A stretch of DNA of 13,504 nucleotides. Origin: JAHJRJ01 sp037443685 (GTDB lineage: Bacteria; Bacteroidota; Ignavibacteria; UBA10030; BY39). The notes under the pieces are model-generated. The model was not told the origin of the DNA, did not search any database, and worked only from the letters and a program-made list of their open reading frames with translations. The stretch's first letter is position 1. Every line of letters begins with the position of its first letter. The stretch is from NCBI GenBank assembly GCA_037443685.1, contig JBBINX010000066.1, positions 1 to 13,504 of the forward strand, read 5' to 3'. Below, piece by piece: positions 1-6,974 of this stretch. The position numbers and the translations under genes are program-made.

Positions 1-289
1 TGCAAACACAGTGATTAGTTACTCGAATATAGAATTTGGAATTGATTTCCGTTACGTAAGCCGAATCGAGAGGATAGATAAAGAATTTTCATCATACATC
101 GAAGATGCTGAGGCACGTGTTCCAACATATGTAGTTGATACGCACATCAGCTCAATATTTAACTTTGGTGATATCCCGTTGAGAACTTCATTCCATATCA
201 ATAACTTGCTACAGTACAATTATGTTGAGTTGATTGGTAACTTAGCGCCGATAAGAAGCTACACATTAAGAATGGAAACGACATTATAA
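1..289 (+). CDS. TonB-dependent receptor, C-terminal end (partial)
   Basis: This is the last ~95 codons of a gene that starts before the window; the frame is open from base 2 to a TAA at 287-289. The residues read like the final beta-strands of a TonB-dependent outer-membrane receptor: alternating aromatic/polar strands (IEFGIDFRYVSRIER), a YVVDTHI strand, a 'plug-like' PLRTSFHINNLLQYNYVEL segment and the closing strand RSYTLRMETTL. The pattern 'NNLLxYNYVELxGxLAPxRxYTL' is the usual ending of Bacteroidota-type receptors of the CirA/FepA class. Such proteins take up siderophores, cobalamin or oligosaccharides across the outer membrane using TonB energy. The last residue is Leu, not the Phe typical of many outer-membrane barrels. 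The ligand cannot be told from this fragment. A GTG at base 11 is an internal codon, not the start. Confidence 0.8.
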   Translation, partial: ANTVISYSNIEFGIDFRYVSRIERIDKEFSSYIEDAEARVPTYVVDTHISSIFNFGDIPLRTSFHINNLLQYNYVELIGNLAPIRSYTLRMETTL

Positions 290-304
290 AAACAAGAAAA
301 ATAT

Positions 305-320
305 TTGGATTATTGGATTA
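305..320. repeat. Short tandem repeat TTGGATTA x2 in the intergenic region
   Basis: Two perfect copies of the octamer TTGGATTA lie head to tail (305-312, 313-320) and are followed by a partial copy, TGGATA. About 45 bases downstream the segment ATCACTTCAATATCCAA is an imperfect reverse complement of the block. It gives a poor dyad between the receptor gene and the TatD gene. No run of T follows, so it does not look like a normal intrinsic terminator. Confidence 0.3.
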
Positions 321-404
321 TGGATAAGTGGTGAAGTAAAATCCCAAATAATAATTCCTCCATCACTTCAATATCCAACGATTCCCCTTCTCTCCTATTT
401 CTTC

Positions 405-435
405 TTTTGCCAATTCCTAAACATTTTTCTATATT
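405..435 (+). promoter_or_regulatory. Candidate promoter of the tatD-radical SAM gene
   Basis: TTTTGCCA (405-412; -35 hexamer TTGCCA at 407-412) is followed after exactly 17 bases by TATATT (430-435), giving 5/6 matches to both sigma70 hexamers. The same bases also fit the Bacteroidetes arrangement TTTG-N20-TAnnTTTG (406-409 and 430-437, TATATTGT). Transcription would start near base 442 and give a leader of about 40 bases. The same TTTTGCCA-N17 layout occurs before the dCMP deaminase gene. This is a sequence match only. Confidence 0.45.
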
Positions 436-482
436 GTTAATAAAAATATTTACTTCTATCAATTAACTTTTTAAATCATAAT

Positions 483-1895
483 ATGTTCATAGATTCGCAC
501 GCACATTTAAATTCTAAAGACTTTAAAAACGATCTTGACGCGGTTGTTAAACGCGCTGAGGACATCGGTATTGAGTATATCATAAATCCTGGAACCGACC
601 TTGAATCCAGTAAAGCAGCAATCGAGTTAGCCGAGAAATATGACATCATTTATGCGACAGTCGGCTTTCATCCGCACGACGCCGCAAAAGCGAGCGATAA
701 ACTCCTTGAAGAAATCGAAAAATTAAGCCATCACCAGAAAGTTGTAGCAATCGGTGAAATCGGTTTGGATTATCACTACAATTACTCACCTCAGGAAATT
801 CAAAGGAAAGTATTTACAAAGCAGATCGAGATAGCCCAACGGCGCGATCTACCAATTATCATTCACATGCGCGAATCAGAATCGGATACTATCTCAATTG
901 TAAAAGAAGAAGTCCGAAAAGCACCGAACTGGCGCAGCAGTATACCGAAGAATCGTTTCCCCTCGCTCAAAGGTGTGTTCCATTCCTTTCCAGGTGATGC
1001 AAGTTTAGCATGGAAAGTTATCAATCTTGGTTTTTACATATCGGTACCCGGTGCAATAACATTTAAACACAAGGACAATCAGAAATCTAAGATCACCGAA
1101 GTTGTCGAGAGAGTTTCCATCGAACATATTTTATTAGAGACAGACAGTCCATATTTAACCCCGGTTCCACATCGCGGGAAAAGAAATGAACCTGCCTATT
1201 TAAAGTATGTGGCAGAAAAAATTGCAGAAATTCAACATCTATCGATGGAAGATATTGGACGTGCGAGTAACTTGGGTGTTTATAAATTATTCGGTGTGGG
1301 AAAATATCCTGAACCAACCTTTGCATATAAAATTAACGACTCACTATACTTGAACATCACACTCCGTTGCAATGCAGATTGCTGGTTTTGCGACCGTAAA
1401 GGTGAAGCATTAGTTAAAGGTCATAATCTCAAAATTAAAAAAGAACCAACTTCAACAGAAGTTATTGAATCTATCGGCGACCCGAAGAAATACGTAGAAA
1501 TTGTCTTCTGCGGTTTTGGTGAACCCACAATTCGTCTTGACGTTGTAAAAGAAGTTGGCAAATGGGTCAAACAAAACGGTGGTAAGGTCCGTTTGAACAC
1601 AGATGGTCACGGTAATGTTATCAACCATCGAAATATTATTCCCGACCTTGTTGGAATCGTAGATTCAATATCTATTAGCTTAAACTCCACCGACCCGAAA
1701 CAATATGGTGAGATGATGAGAATTGACGGACAGAAATATTTTCCAGCAATGATAGATTTTGCGAAAGAAGCCGTAAAACTCATTGGTGATGTAACGATGA
1801 CGATTGTCGATCTAACAGGTGCCGATGAGCGAAAAGCACGAAAGTTCGTTGAGAGTGAAATTGGTGCAAACTTCAGGAATAGACCTTATTTCTGA
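483..1895 (+). CDS. TatD-family hydrolase fused to radical SAM domain
   Basis: This 470-residue protein has two enzymatic halves. Residues 1-~270 are a TatD-type TIM-barrel metal hydrolase, a family with 3'-5' exonuclease/DNase activity. Its metal ligands are visible: HAH (H6, H8), GEIGLDYH (E92), H128 in IIHMRES, H167 in GVFHSFPG, and D221 in LLETDSPYLTP. Residues ~283-470 are a radical SAM domain with the 4Fe-4S cluster motif CNADCWFC (C296, C300, C303) and the SAM-binding GFGEPT (344-349). They match what is known as the TatD-linked radical SAM family (TIGR04038-like), usually encoded next to or fused with TatD. The substrate of the radical SAM half is unknown. There is no signal peptide, so it is cytosolic. 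The ATG at 483 begins exactly at the TatD motif; no clear Shine-Dalgarno site precedes it. The reading frame crosses the domain junction without a break, so the fusion is real in this sequence. A promoter match lies 50-80 bases upstream. Confidence 0.9.
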   Translation: MFIDSHAHLNSKDFKNDLDAVVKRAEDIGIEYIINPGTDLESSKAAIELAEKYDIIYATVGFHPHDAAKASDKLLEEIEKLSHHQKVVAIGEIGLDYHYNYSPQEIQRKVFTKQIEIAQRRDLPIIIHMRESESDTISIVKEEVRKAPNWRSSIPKNRFPSLKGVFHSFPGDASLAWKVINLGFYISVPGAITFKHKDNQKSKITEVVERVSIEHILLETDSPYLTPVPHRGKRNEPAYLKYVAEKIAEIQHLSMEDIGRASNLGVYKLFGVGKYPEPTFAYKINDSLYLNITLRCNADCWFCDRKGEALVKGHNLKIKKEPTSTEVIESIGDPKKYVEIVFCGFGEPTIRLDVVKEVGKWVKQNGGKVRLNTDGHGNVINHRNIIPDLVGIVDSISISLNSTDPKQYGEMMRIDGQKYFPAMIDFAKEAVKLIGDVTMTIVDLTGADERKARKFVESEIGANFRNRPYF

Positions 1896-1916
1896 TAAGT
1901 CATGAGAAAATTTTTT

Positions 1917-1980
1917 AACACAAAGCCAATAGAGGACACACATAGTACGCAAAGTTTTAGTCCCTCTGCATTCTTTGCGA
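1917..1980. repeat. Degenerate CACAAAG/CGCAAAG-type intergenic repeat
   Basis: The segment contains CACAAAG, GGACACAC and CGCAAAG in its left half, and a 7-base perfect inverted match CTTTGCG (1973-1979) to CGCAAAG (1948-1954) in its right half, separated by 18 bases including CCCTCTGCATT. This resembles the low-complexity 'acgcaaag...ctttgcgt' spacer repeats found between genes in many bacterial genomes, here in a decayed copy. It lies between the TatD and HEAT-cyclophilin genes and could form a weak hairpin, but has no T-tract. The assignment to a repeat family is from recognition, not from a search. Confidence 0.35.
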
Positions 1981-2049
1981 TCAATTTGCACCCGCTGCAT
2001 GTGGCTTATGTTTAGTTTACTTTATGAACATTTTTTAATAAGAAAGAAA

Positions 2050-4137
2050 ATGAAAAATCTAATTTTATTAATGATCCTATTCACGAACGTTACGTTTTCT
2101 GAGCAATCTCAAGAAGAAGAAAGAAGAAGGATACAAAGGGAAAAACTTGAACTTATTATGCGCTTTCAGGATTTACGCACTATTCACGATGGGAAATTGA
2201 TTAGCTTTCTCTTCGATAAAGACGCAACTATCAGGCGAAAGGCAACTTATGCTTTCGGAAGTATACAGGATACATCGGTGTTGCATTTACTCATCAGAAA
2301 TTTGTCGGACCCCGACAACGCGGTCCAAGCAGCTGCAGCATTTGCTATTGGGCAAACCGGAACGATGCTGAGTTTAAAAGGAAAGAAAGACTTAGAAACT
2401 CAATTGATATGGAAACAGTTAGGAAATACATCGGTCGATGAGCGGATAATAGAAGAACTTGGAAAATTTGGAACTGAAGAAGGACTTGAACAACTGATGA
2501 TTCGTTATGGGACTTTATTCCCGCGCATCTATGTAAACGGGTTAACTATGTCGATTGCACGATTCGCGATTCGTGGAATCTACAATAAGGAAGCAATACA
2601 GTACTTGACAACTTTTACAAAACCGCAATTGCCTGTAAATTGGCGGGTTATGTATGCATTAATGAGAATAAGTTCAATTCCCGAAAGCAGAAAAGAAATA
2701 TTATATGAGATCCATAATATATCGCAATTATATAAAGACCAGAATCCGCTAGTGCGTATGCATCTTGCGACACTTTTAGGAAGATTAAAAGATGAAAACT
2801 CTAGTCTTGTACCAGTAATTAGGATGGCATCGTATGACGGTGATTGGCGCGTGCGAGTCAACGCGATTAGGGCTTTAGGCAGTTTCGATATCAAAAATAA
2901 CGATGAGGCAATCAGGATATTTAAACGGGCATTCTACGACGAAAATATGCACATTGCATTGACTGCCTTTGTAGAGTTCGCTAAAACAGGACTAACCGAT
3001 GTCAACCATAGTGAAGCTACTAAGGAAGCTTTCGGATGGTTGAAAAGAATAGTGCAAAACCCCGAAAAAACTTACAAGTGGCAATACCAAGCACAAGCTT
3101 CGATCGCTTACGCAAGGTTAGTTAATAAAGATGCTATCGAAACTTTAAAGAATAATCTGGATTCTCCTCCACTGCTTCAATCAAAAATTATTCAAGCCCT
3201 TGCTGAAACTGGTTCCGTTGATGTTTTAAAATACATATTAGAATACACAAATAATAAAAACCCAATTATTATAACTGCGGTACTAGATGCATTAAATACG
3301 TTATGTAAACAAAATAAAAAGAATTCAAAATTGATTGAAGTGACTTACACAGTTCTCATTAATTCTTTAGGACGACGAGATGTTGCAGTAATTTCAACAG
3401 CAGCTACAATGTTGCGGGATTCGCTTTTCCTCCGTTCCGCTACAACTGATCCATTGCTCGAGACATTAAATCGGATGAAAAGTCCTGACGATACCGAAGC
3501 TATGCAAGAAATTATTCTAACACTTTCAAAATTAAAAGACGAAAAAGCTGTAACCGTACTGAAACGTTTGTTACGACAACCTGACAGGTCGACAGCCTTA
3601 GCTTCGGTTGAGGCTCTATTGAACATTACGGGGAAAGATTTTTCGCGCGACGTACAAAAACACATGCAACCAACGTATGTCGATTTTGATTTTGGCTATT
3701 TAAGGTCGCTTAATGAGAGGCCTGCCGTCAAGATTGAAACCATTCGTAGTGATATCACTATCGAATTGTTTCCTGAAATTGCCCCTTTTACCGTCATAAG
3801 CTTCCTTAAATTATCAGAAAAAGGATTCTACAGAGGTACGACATTTCACAGAATCGTTCCTAATTTTGTAATACAAGGTGGCGACCCGCGAGGTGATGGT
3901 TGGGGTGGTCCTGGTTATTCGTTACGTTCTGAATTTTCAGATTTATCTTTCGACGAAGGTTATGTGGGAATGGCAAGCTCTGGTAAAGATACCGAGGGGG
4001 CACAATTTTTCATCACCCAATCCCCACAACCTCATCTTGACGGAAGATACACAATCTTCGGTAAAGTTATACGTGGTATGGATAAAGTTTTTCAGATGCA
4101 GAGTGATGATAGGATTTTTGATGTGAAGTGTGAGTAG
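2050..4137 (+). CDS. Secreted HEAT-repeat protein with C-terminal cyclophilin peptidylprolyl isomerase
   Basis: The 695-residue product starts with a signal peptide (MKNLILLMILFTNVTFS), then a short charged, coiled-coil-like stretch (QEEERRRIQREKLELI). A long alpha-helical array of HEAT-type repeats follows (about residues 45-530; for example ATIRRKATYAFGSIQDTSVL and AVQAAAAFAIGQTG). Residues ~558-695 form a cyclophilin domain, with FHRIVPNFVIQGGDP (catalytic Arg 601, Gln 609), MASSGKDTEGAQFFITQ (Phe 653/654) and PHLDGRYTIFGKV. His 662 stands where human CypA has Trp, as is common in bacterial cyclophilins. The enzyme should isomerise X-Pro bonds in the periplasm, with the HEAT array binding a partner or client. 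The frame is also open from 1975, but that extension lies in repeat-like spacer, is not protein-like and would bury the signal peptide; ATG 2050 is preceded by AAGAAAG and is preferred. It converges with porD 175 bases downstream. Confidence 0.88.
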   Translation: MKNLILLMILFTNVTFSEQSQEEERRRIQREKLELIMRFQDLRTIHDGKLISFLFDKDATIRRKATYAFGSIQDTSVLHLLIRNLSDPDNAVQAAAAFAIGQTGTMLSLKGKKDLETQLIWKQLGNTSVDERIIEELGKFGTEEGLEQLMIRYGTLFPRIYVNGLTMSIARFAIRGIYNKEAIQYLTTFTKPQLPVNWRVMYALMRISSIPESRKEILYEIHNISQLYKDQNPLVRMHLATLLGRLKDENSSLVPVIRMASYDGDWRVRVNAIRALGSFDIKNNDEAIRIFKRAFYDENMHIALTAFVEFAKTGLTDVNHSEATKEAFGWLKRIVQNPEKTYKWQYQAQASIAYARLVNKDAIETLKNNLDSPPLLQSKIIQALAETGSVDVLKYILEYTNNKNPIIITAVLDALNTLCKQNKKNSKLIEVTYTVLINSLGRRDVAVISTAATMLRDSLFLRSATTDPLLETLNRMKSPDDTEAMQEIILTLSKLKDEKAVTVLKRLLRQPDRSTALASVEALLNITGKDFSRDVQKHMQPTYVDFDFGYLRSLNERPAVKIETIRSDITIELFPEIAPFTVISFLKLSEKGFYRGTTFHRIVPNFVIQGGDPRGDGWGGPGYSLRSEFSDLSFDEGYVGMASSGKDTEGAQFFITQSPQPHLDGRYTIFGKVIRGMDKVFQMQSDDRIFDVKCE

Positions 4138-4312
4138 TAAGTTCTTCGTTATTTGTTCTTTGTGCAAACACACTTTATCATCAAAAGTTCTTTAGCCGAA
4201 TGTGGATTCGATATTCATTATTCATTCTGATACACAGAGTATTGGTAGGAAGCTCAATTCTCAAATTGCACATCTTATACAAATCCCTATGTTAATTCCA
4301 TTTTCCACACGC
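4138..4312. other. Noncoding gap between convergent genes
   Basis: These 175 bases separate two genes that point towards each other. A bidirectional terminator would be expected, but no strong GC-rich stem with a T-tract is visible. Only weak elements are present: TGTG-CAAA-CACA (4-base stem near 4161), a tandem ATTCATT pair near 4214-4227, and CAATT-CTCA-AATTG near 4255. No coding sequence, RNA gene or clear repeat could be supported. Confidence 0.5.
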
Positions 4313-5218
4313 TTACCTCTTCTTCAACTGATACTCTTCATAACTCTTTTGATGTGAGGGATCTATTGCAATCAACTTCTGATATATAAGTGGGTCTTTG
4401 AAATCTAAAAATATTTCACACAACTCAAGATATTTTGTATCTAAAAAAGTCTTGATTACAATACTCCGCTCATTAATTTTCTTTTGAAAACTTCCGATAC
4501 TTTCCATCGCTTTCAAGATGTTTTCTTGCCCTTTGGATTTGGTTTTATAAAATAAATCGAGGCCCTTGTAATGATAAACATAAAAAGCTTCCCGGAATAG
4601 TTTATATCTTGGGTTCATTATCTCTTCGATAAATTTAGTTCTATTGTAAGCTCCTGAAGATTTTAGCTCCCAACCCGACGAGCTGCCGCCGCCAGATTGT
4701 GCCTTACCCGCTATATCGAGAGCTTGTTGAAAGTAAGGAGTTCCGCCCAATGATTTGTACGAATCGTAATCGAAGCCTATAATCGTAAATATGTAAAAAT
4801 CTATAAAACTTGTAACTGGATCGTACTGTAGGTTGTTATGATACAATGATTGGTTGCGATTGAAATTAAAATCCCATTTATCATCTAAAATACGAATCAC
4901 TCCAGTGTTTTTATCTGATTTGAAAATAGGACGCCGACTTCCGATAAATACTTGAGCAACATAACGGTTTGCAGAGGGAGAACCTTGAAAAAAAATATCG
5001 ATAGAACATTTTATCTTTTCGTCTCCAAAATCATCCTTAGTCCACCTGAATGAATTTATATACTCTTCTATTTTGCGATCGAAATCTGAAATCTCCTCAC
5101 GACCTTCAGCTGTAAGCTGTTCGGTGTTCATTTTTACTTTACAGTCAATTTCTTGTGCAAACGAATTCGAGCAGTAATAGAATAAAACTACAAATATTAA
5201 TGCTGATATATTTTTCAT
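4313..5218 (-). CDS. porD: DUF4835 / PorD family protein (type IX secretion-associated)
   Basis: This 301-residue protein has a signal peptide (cleavage likely after NSFA, residue 21) and the full layout of the DUF4835 family. That comprises an N-terminal CKVKMNTEQL strand right after the signal, FRWTKDDFGDEKIKCSIDIFF, VFIGSRRPIFKSD, a central SFIDFYIFTIIGFDYDSY, the hallmark GGTPYFQQA (158-166), and GWELKSSGAYNR. It closes with IDPSHQKSYEEY near the C-terminus. The family is linked to the type IX secretion system/gliding machinery and called PorD, and is expected in the periplasm; its molecular role is poorly known. ATG 5218 is supported by an AAAGG Shine-Dalgarno (complement of 5225-5229). 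It is the last gene of the - strand run, 22 bases after the Rossmann-fold gene, so probably co-transcribed with it. In many Bacteroidota this family sits by coaBC and recN; neither is here. Confidence 0.85.
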   Translation of the reverse strand: MKNISALIFVVLFYYCSNSFAQEIDCKVKMNTEQLTAEGREEISDFDRKIEEYINSFRWTKDDFGDEKIKCSIDIFFQGSPSANRYVAQVFIGSRRPIFKSDKNTGVIRILDDKWDFNFNRNQSLYHNNLQYDPVTSFIDFYIFTIIGFDYDSYKSLGGTPYFQQALDIAGKAQSGGGSSSGWELKSSGAYNRTKFIEEIMNPRYKLFREAFYVYHYKGLDLFYKTKSKGQENILKAMESIGSFQKKINERSIVIKTFLDTKYLELCEIFLDFKDPLIYQKLIAIDPSHQKSYEEYQLKKR

Positions 5219-5240
5219 ACTTCGCCTTTAATTGTTGAAT

Positions 5241-6947
5241 TTACGCTTTCATCCGTTCGCCAAGTTCCTCAACGGTAAATATCCATCCGACTATCTTACC
5301 CGGCTCTATATCTTTGAAGTTTTTCCAGTATTCCTTATTGCGCATGAAACGTGAGCTTGTTTCAGTATCAGGAATAGAATTAAGCTCTCCGAAGATACAC
5401 GAGAATCTTTTTTTCCATACCTCCATATTTTTCACACGCAAATCGACCCAGCCGTCTTTTGCCCAAGAGTTAATATTATTAACATTAACCGGAAATTCAT
5501 TCACACCACGGTATGGGGGGATTTTAATTTCTTTACCTCTTAACAAAGTTTTTCCGTCGGGCATCAGAATCGGAATTCCTATAGAGATAATTTGAGCTCG
5601 CAATTCTTTATCCTTCGTAATTATATCAGTTAATTTCTTTGATAAAAATTTTGCGTCTGTTTTAGATACAGTAAGCATATCCTTAAAACCACGCTTCAGC
5701 AAATAAGATTCATACAATAATTTAGATAATCTGGGCGGCCCTAACATTTCAAATGCAATACTTTCGGTGCCGTGCTTTTTTTCCAGTTGAGTCATTTTTT
5801 TGAGAGCACTTTCTAAAAGAACACCTGCTCTGAAAGTAGGTTCAAGTGTAGCATGGTCCAGCGCGTTGATGATATCGTGTCCCGTATTGCCGCCCAAAAT
5901 TTCAAACACAACGGATTCGGCAATTTCTTCCGGTGTTACATATTCCATCTGTCCCGGCATCGAAATCGCTTCGAATTCTCCTTTTGAAAAAATCCCGTTT
6001 TCACCAGTATCGATATAAACTGATTTTAACTTTTTACCGAGAAGTTTCCCGCATTCAGAGATTTTAACGGGGAGCTTAGTAGTGAGTTTAAAACCTTTAT
6101 CTGGAGGACAATCAAAAAGCTCGACGGATTTACCCCGTTTTTTAATCTCACCGTAAGCAATTCTCTTCCATGCGATTGCTGCTGTAGGTTTGATTTCTTT
6201 AGTGATTGGTCCATTAGGTGTCCTCCCCATTATGAACAGTAACATGGTGTGTGCACCGGCAACCGAAGTTTTCGAAAGCAAAACACGCGACGGTTTTTCC
6301 TCGCTATGTGTGTACGGAATGTTCAGTCCCATACCACCTGTTCCACTCGTACCGATTTTAACATATATTTTTGTTTTTGCAGCCATCATTGAACGATACA
6401 TTACTTGAACATGTCGAACGAGCTGAGGAATATACAATGTGCATATCAAACGTTCTGTAATTTCGAATAGACTGTTTTTCTTATTTGCCTTCGCCGCTTT
6501 CAATTCTTTGATGACATTGAGCGAACTTTGGAAAATATTTTGATACGCAATTGCCGTTGCCGAATTAACACAATCTATTACAATTTCAGGTTTGTATTTC
6601 ATTAGTAGTTTATATACAGCGGTCTTTTTTAAAGAATTTTCTTTTAATTCATCAATTATATCATACATGAAGATTTCTCGTTTCTTTTCGTCGGCAAGAA
6701 TTTCTTCACGCGGCATATCTTTAAATTCATCGCGTACAAAAATATTCCCCCACCAAGGGATAAAAAAATCTTTACCCACAGCTGGATATTCCTTACGAAG
6801 ATTCTCTACTGCATCGAGAGCTTCTTCCTTGAGTAAGGAAGTCACGATGATACGATTGGGTTTTTGCATCATAAGTTTCCGGCAAACTGCAGATCCAACC
6901 AAACCCCAGCCACCGATTACACAAACTGTTTTTCCTTTGATATCCAT
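5241..6947 (-). CDS. Large Rossmann-fold NAD(P)-binding protein, dehydrogenase/epimerase-like
   Basis: The 568-residue product begins with a dinucleotide-binding fold: MDIKGKTVCVIGGWGLVGSA, in which G13-x-G15-xx-G18 is the nucleotide loop, followed by RIIVTSL at the end of the second strand. YKPEIVIDCVNSATAIAY (track of beta-4) and KTKIYVKIGTSGTGGMGLN (beta-5, near 194-212) fit an extended SDR/epimerase-like core. The usual catalytic YxxxK is not obvious; the nearest candidates are in YTHSE (212-216) and LLSK (223-226). A second half of ~300 residues has no recognised domain, but has conserved-looking segments such as EILGGNTGHDIINALDHATL. I cannot name the substrate. ATG 6947 is preferred over an in-frame TTG at 6959 because the fold starts right after it; neither has a good Shine-Dalgarno site. 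No signal peptide is seen, so it is cytosolic. It lies 27 bases after the lipoprotein gene and 22 before porD. Sure of the fold, unsure of the function. Confidence 0.75.
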   Translation of the reverse strand: MDIKGKTVCVIGGWGLVGSAVCRKLMMQKPNRIIVTSLLKEEALDAVENLRKEYPAVGKDFFIPWWGNIFVRDEFKDMPREEILADEKKREIFMYDIIDELKENSLKKTAVYKLLMKYKPEIVIDCVNSATAIAYQNIFQSSLNVIKELKAAKANKKNSLFEITERLICTLYIPQLVRHVQVMYRSMMAAKTKIYVKIGTSGTGGMGLNIPYTHSEEKPSRVLLSKTSVAGAHTMLLFIMGRTPNGPITKEIKPTAAIAWKRIAYGEIKKRGKSVELFDCPPDKGFKLTTKLPVKISECGKLLGKKLKSVYIDTGENGIFSKGEFEAISMPGQMEYVTPEEIAESVVFEILGGNTGHDIINALDHATLEPTFRAGVLLESALKKMTQLEKKHGTESIAFEMLGPPRLSKLLYESYLLKRGFKDMLTVSKTDAKFLSKKLTDIITKDKELRAQIISIGIPILMPDGKTLLRGKEIKIPPYRGVNEFPVNVNNINSWAKDGWVDLRVKNMEVWKKRFSCIFGELNSIPDTETSSRFMRNKEYWKNFKDIEPGKIVGWIFTVEELGERMKA

Positions 6948-6974
6948 AATTGCGCTCAATCTATAGTTTTTATT

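Noticed and set aside
1923..2007. Long-range stem between AAGCCA (1923-1928) and TGGCTT (2002-2007)
   Set aside because: Six bases across more than 70 bases of spacer is within chance.
1975..2049. N-terminal extension of the HEAT-cyclophilin gene from the in-frame ATG at 1975
   Set aside because: The extension overlaps repeat-like spacer, reads as non-conserved sequence and would bury the clear signal peptide that begins at ATG 2050.
4138..4312. Bidirectional terminator between the convergent genes
   Set aside because: Only 4-5 base AT-rich stems without proper T-tracts could be found.
6948..6959. TTG start at 6959 for the Rossmann-fold gene
   Set aside because: It has no Shine-Dalgarno site, and the nucleotide-binding fold begins immediately after the ATG at 6947.
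6592..6966. Open frame on the + strand opposite the Rossmann-fold gene
   Set aside because: It lies antisense within a clear gene, its translation shows no recognisable domain, and it has no start signal; the same holds for other antisense frames such as 10495-10857 and 3345-3665.
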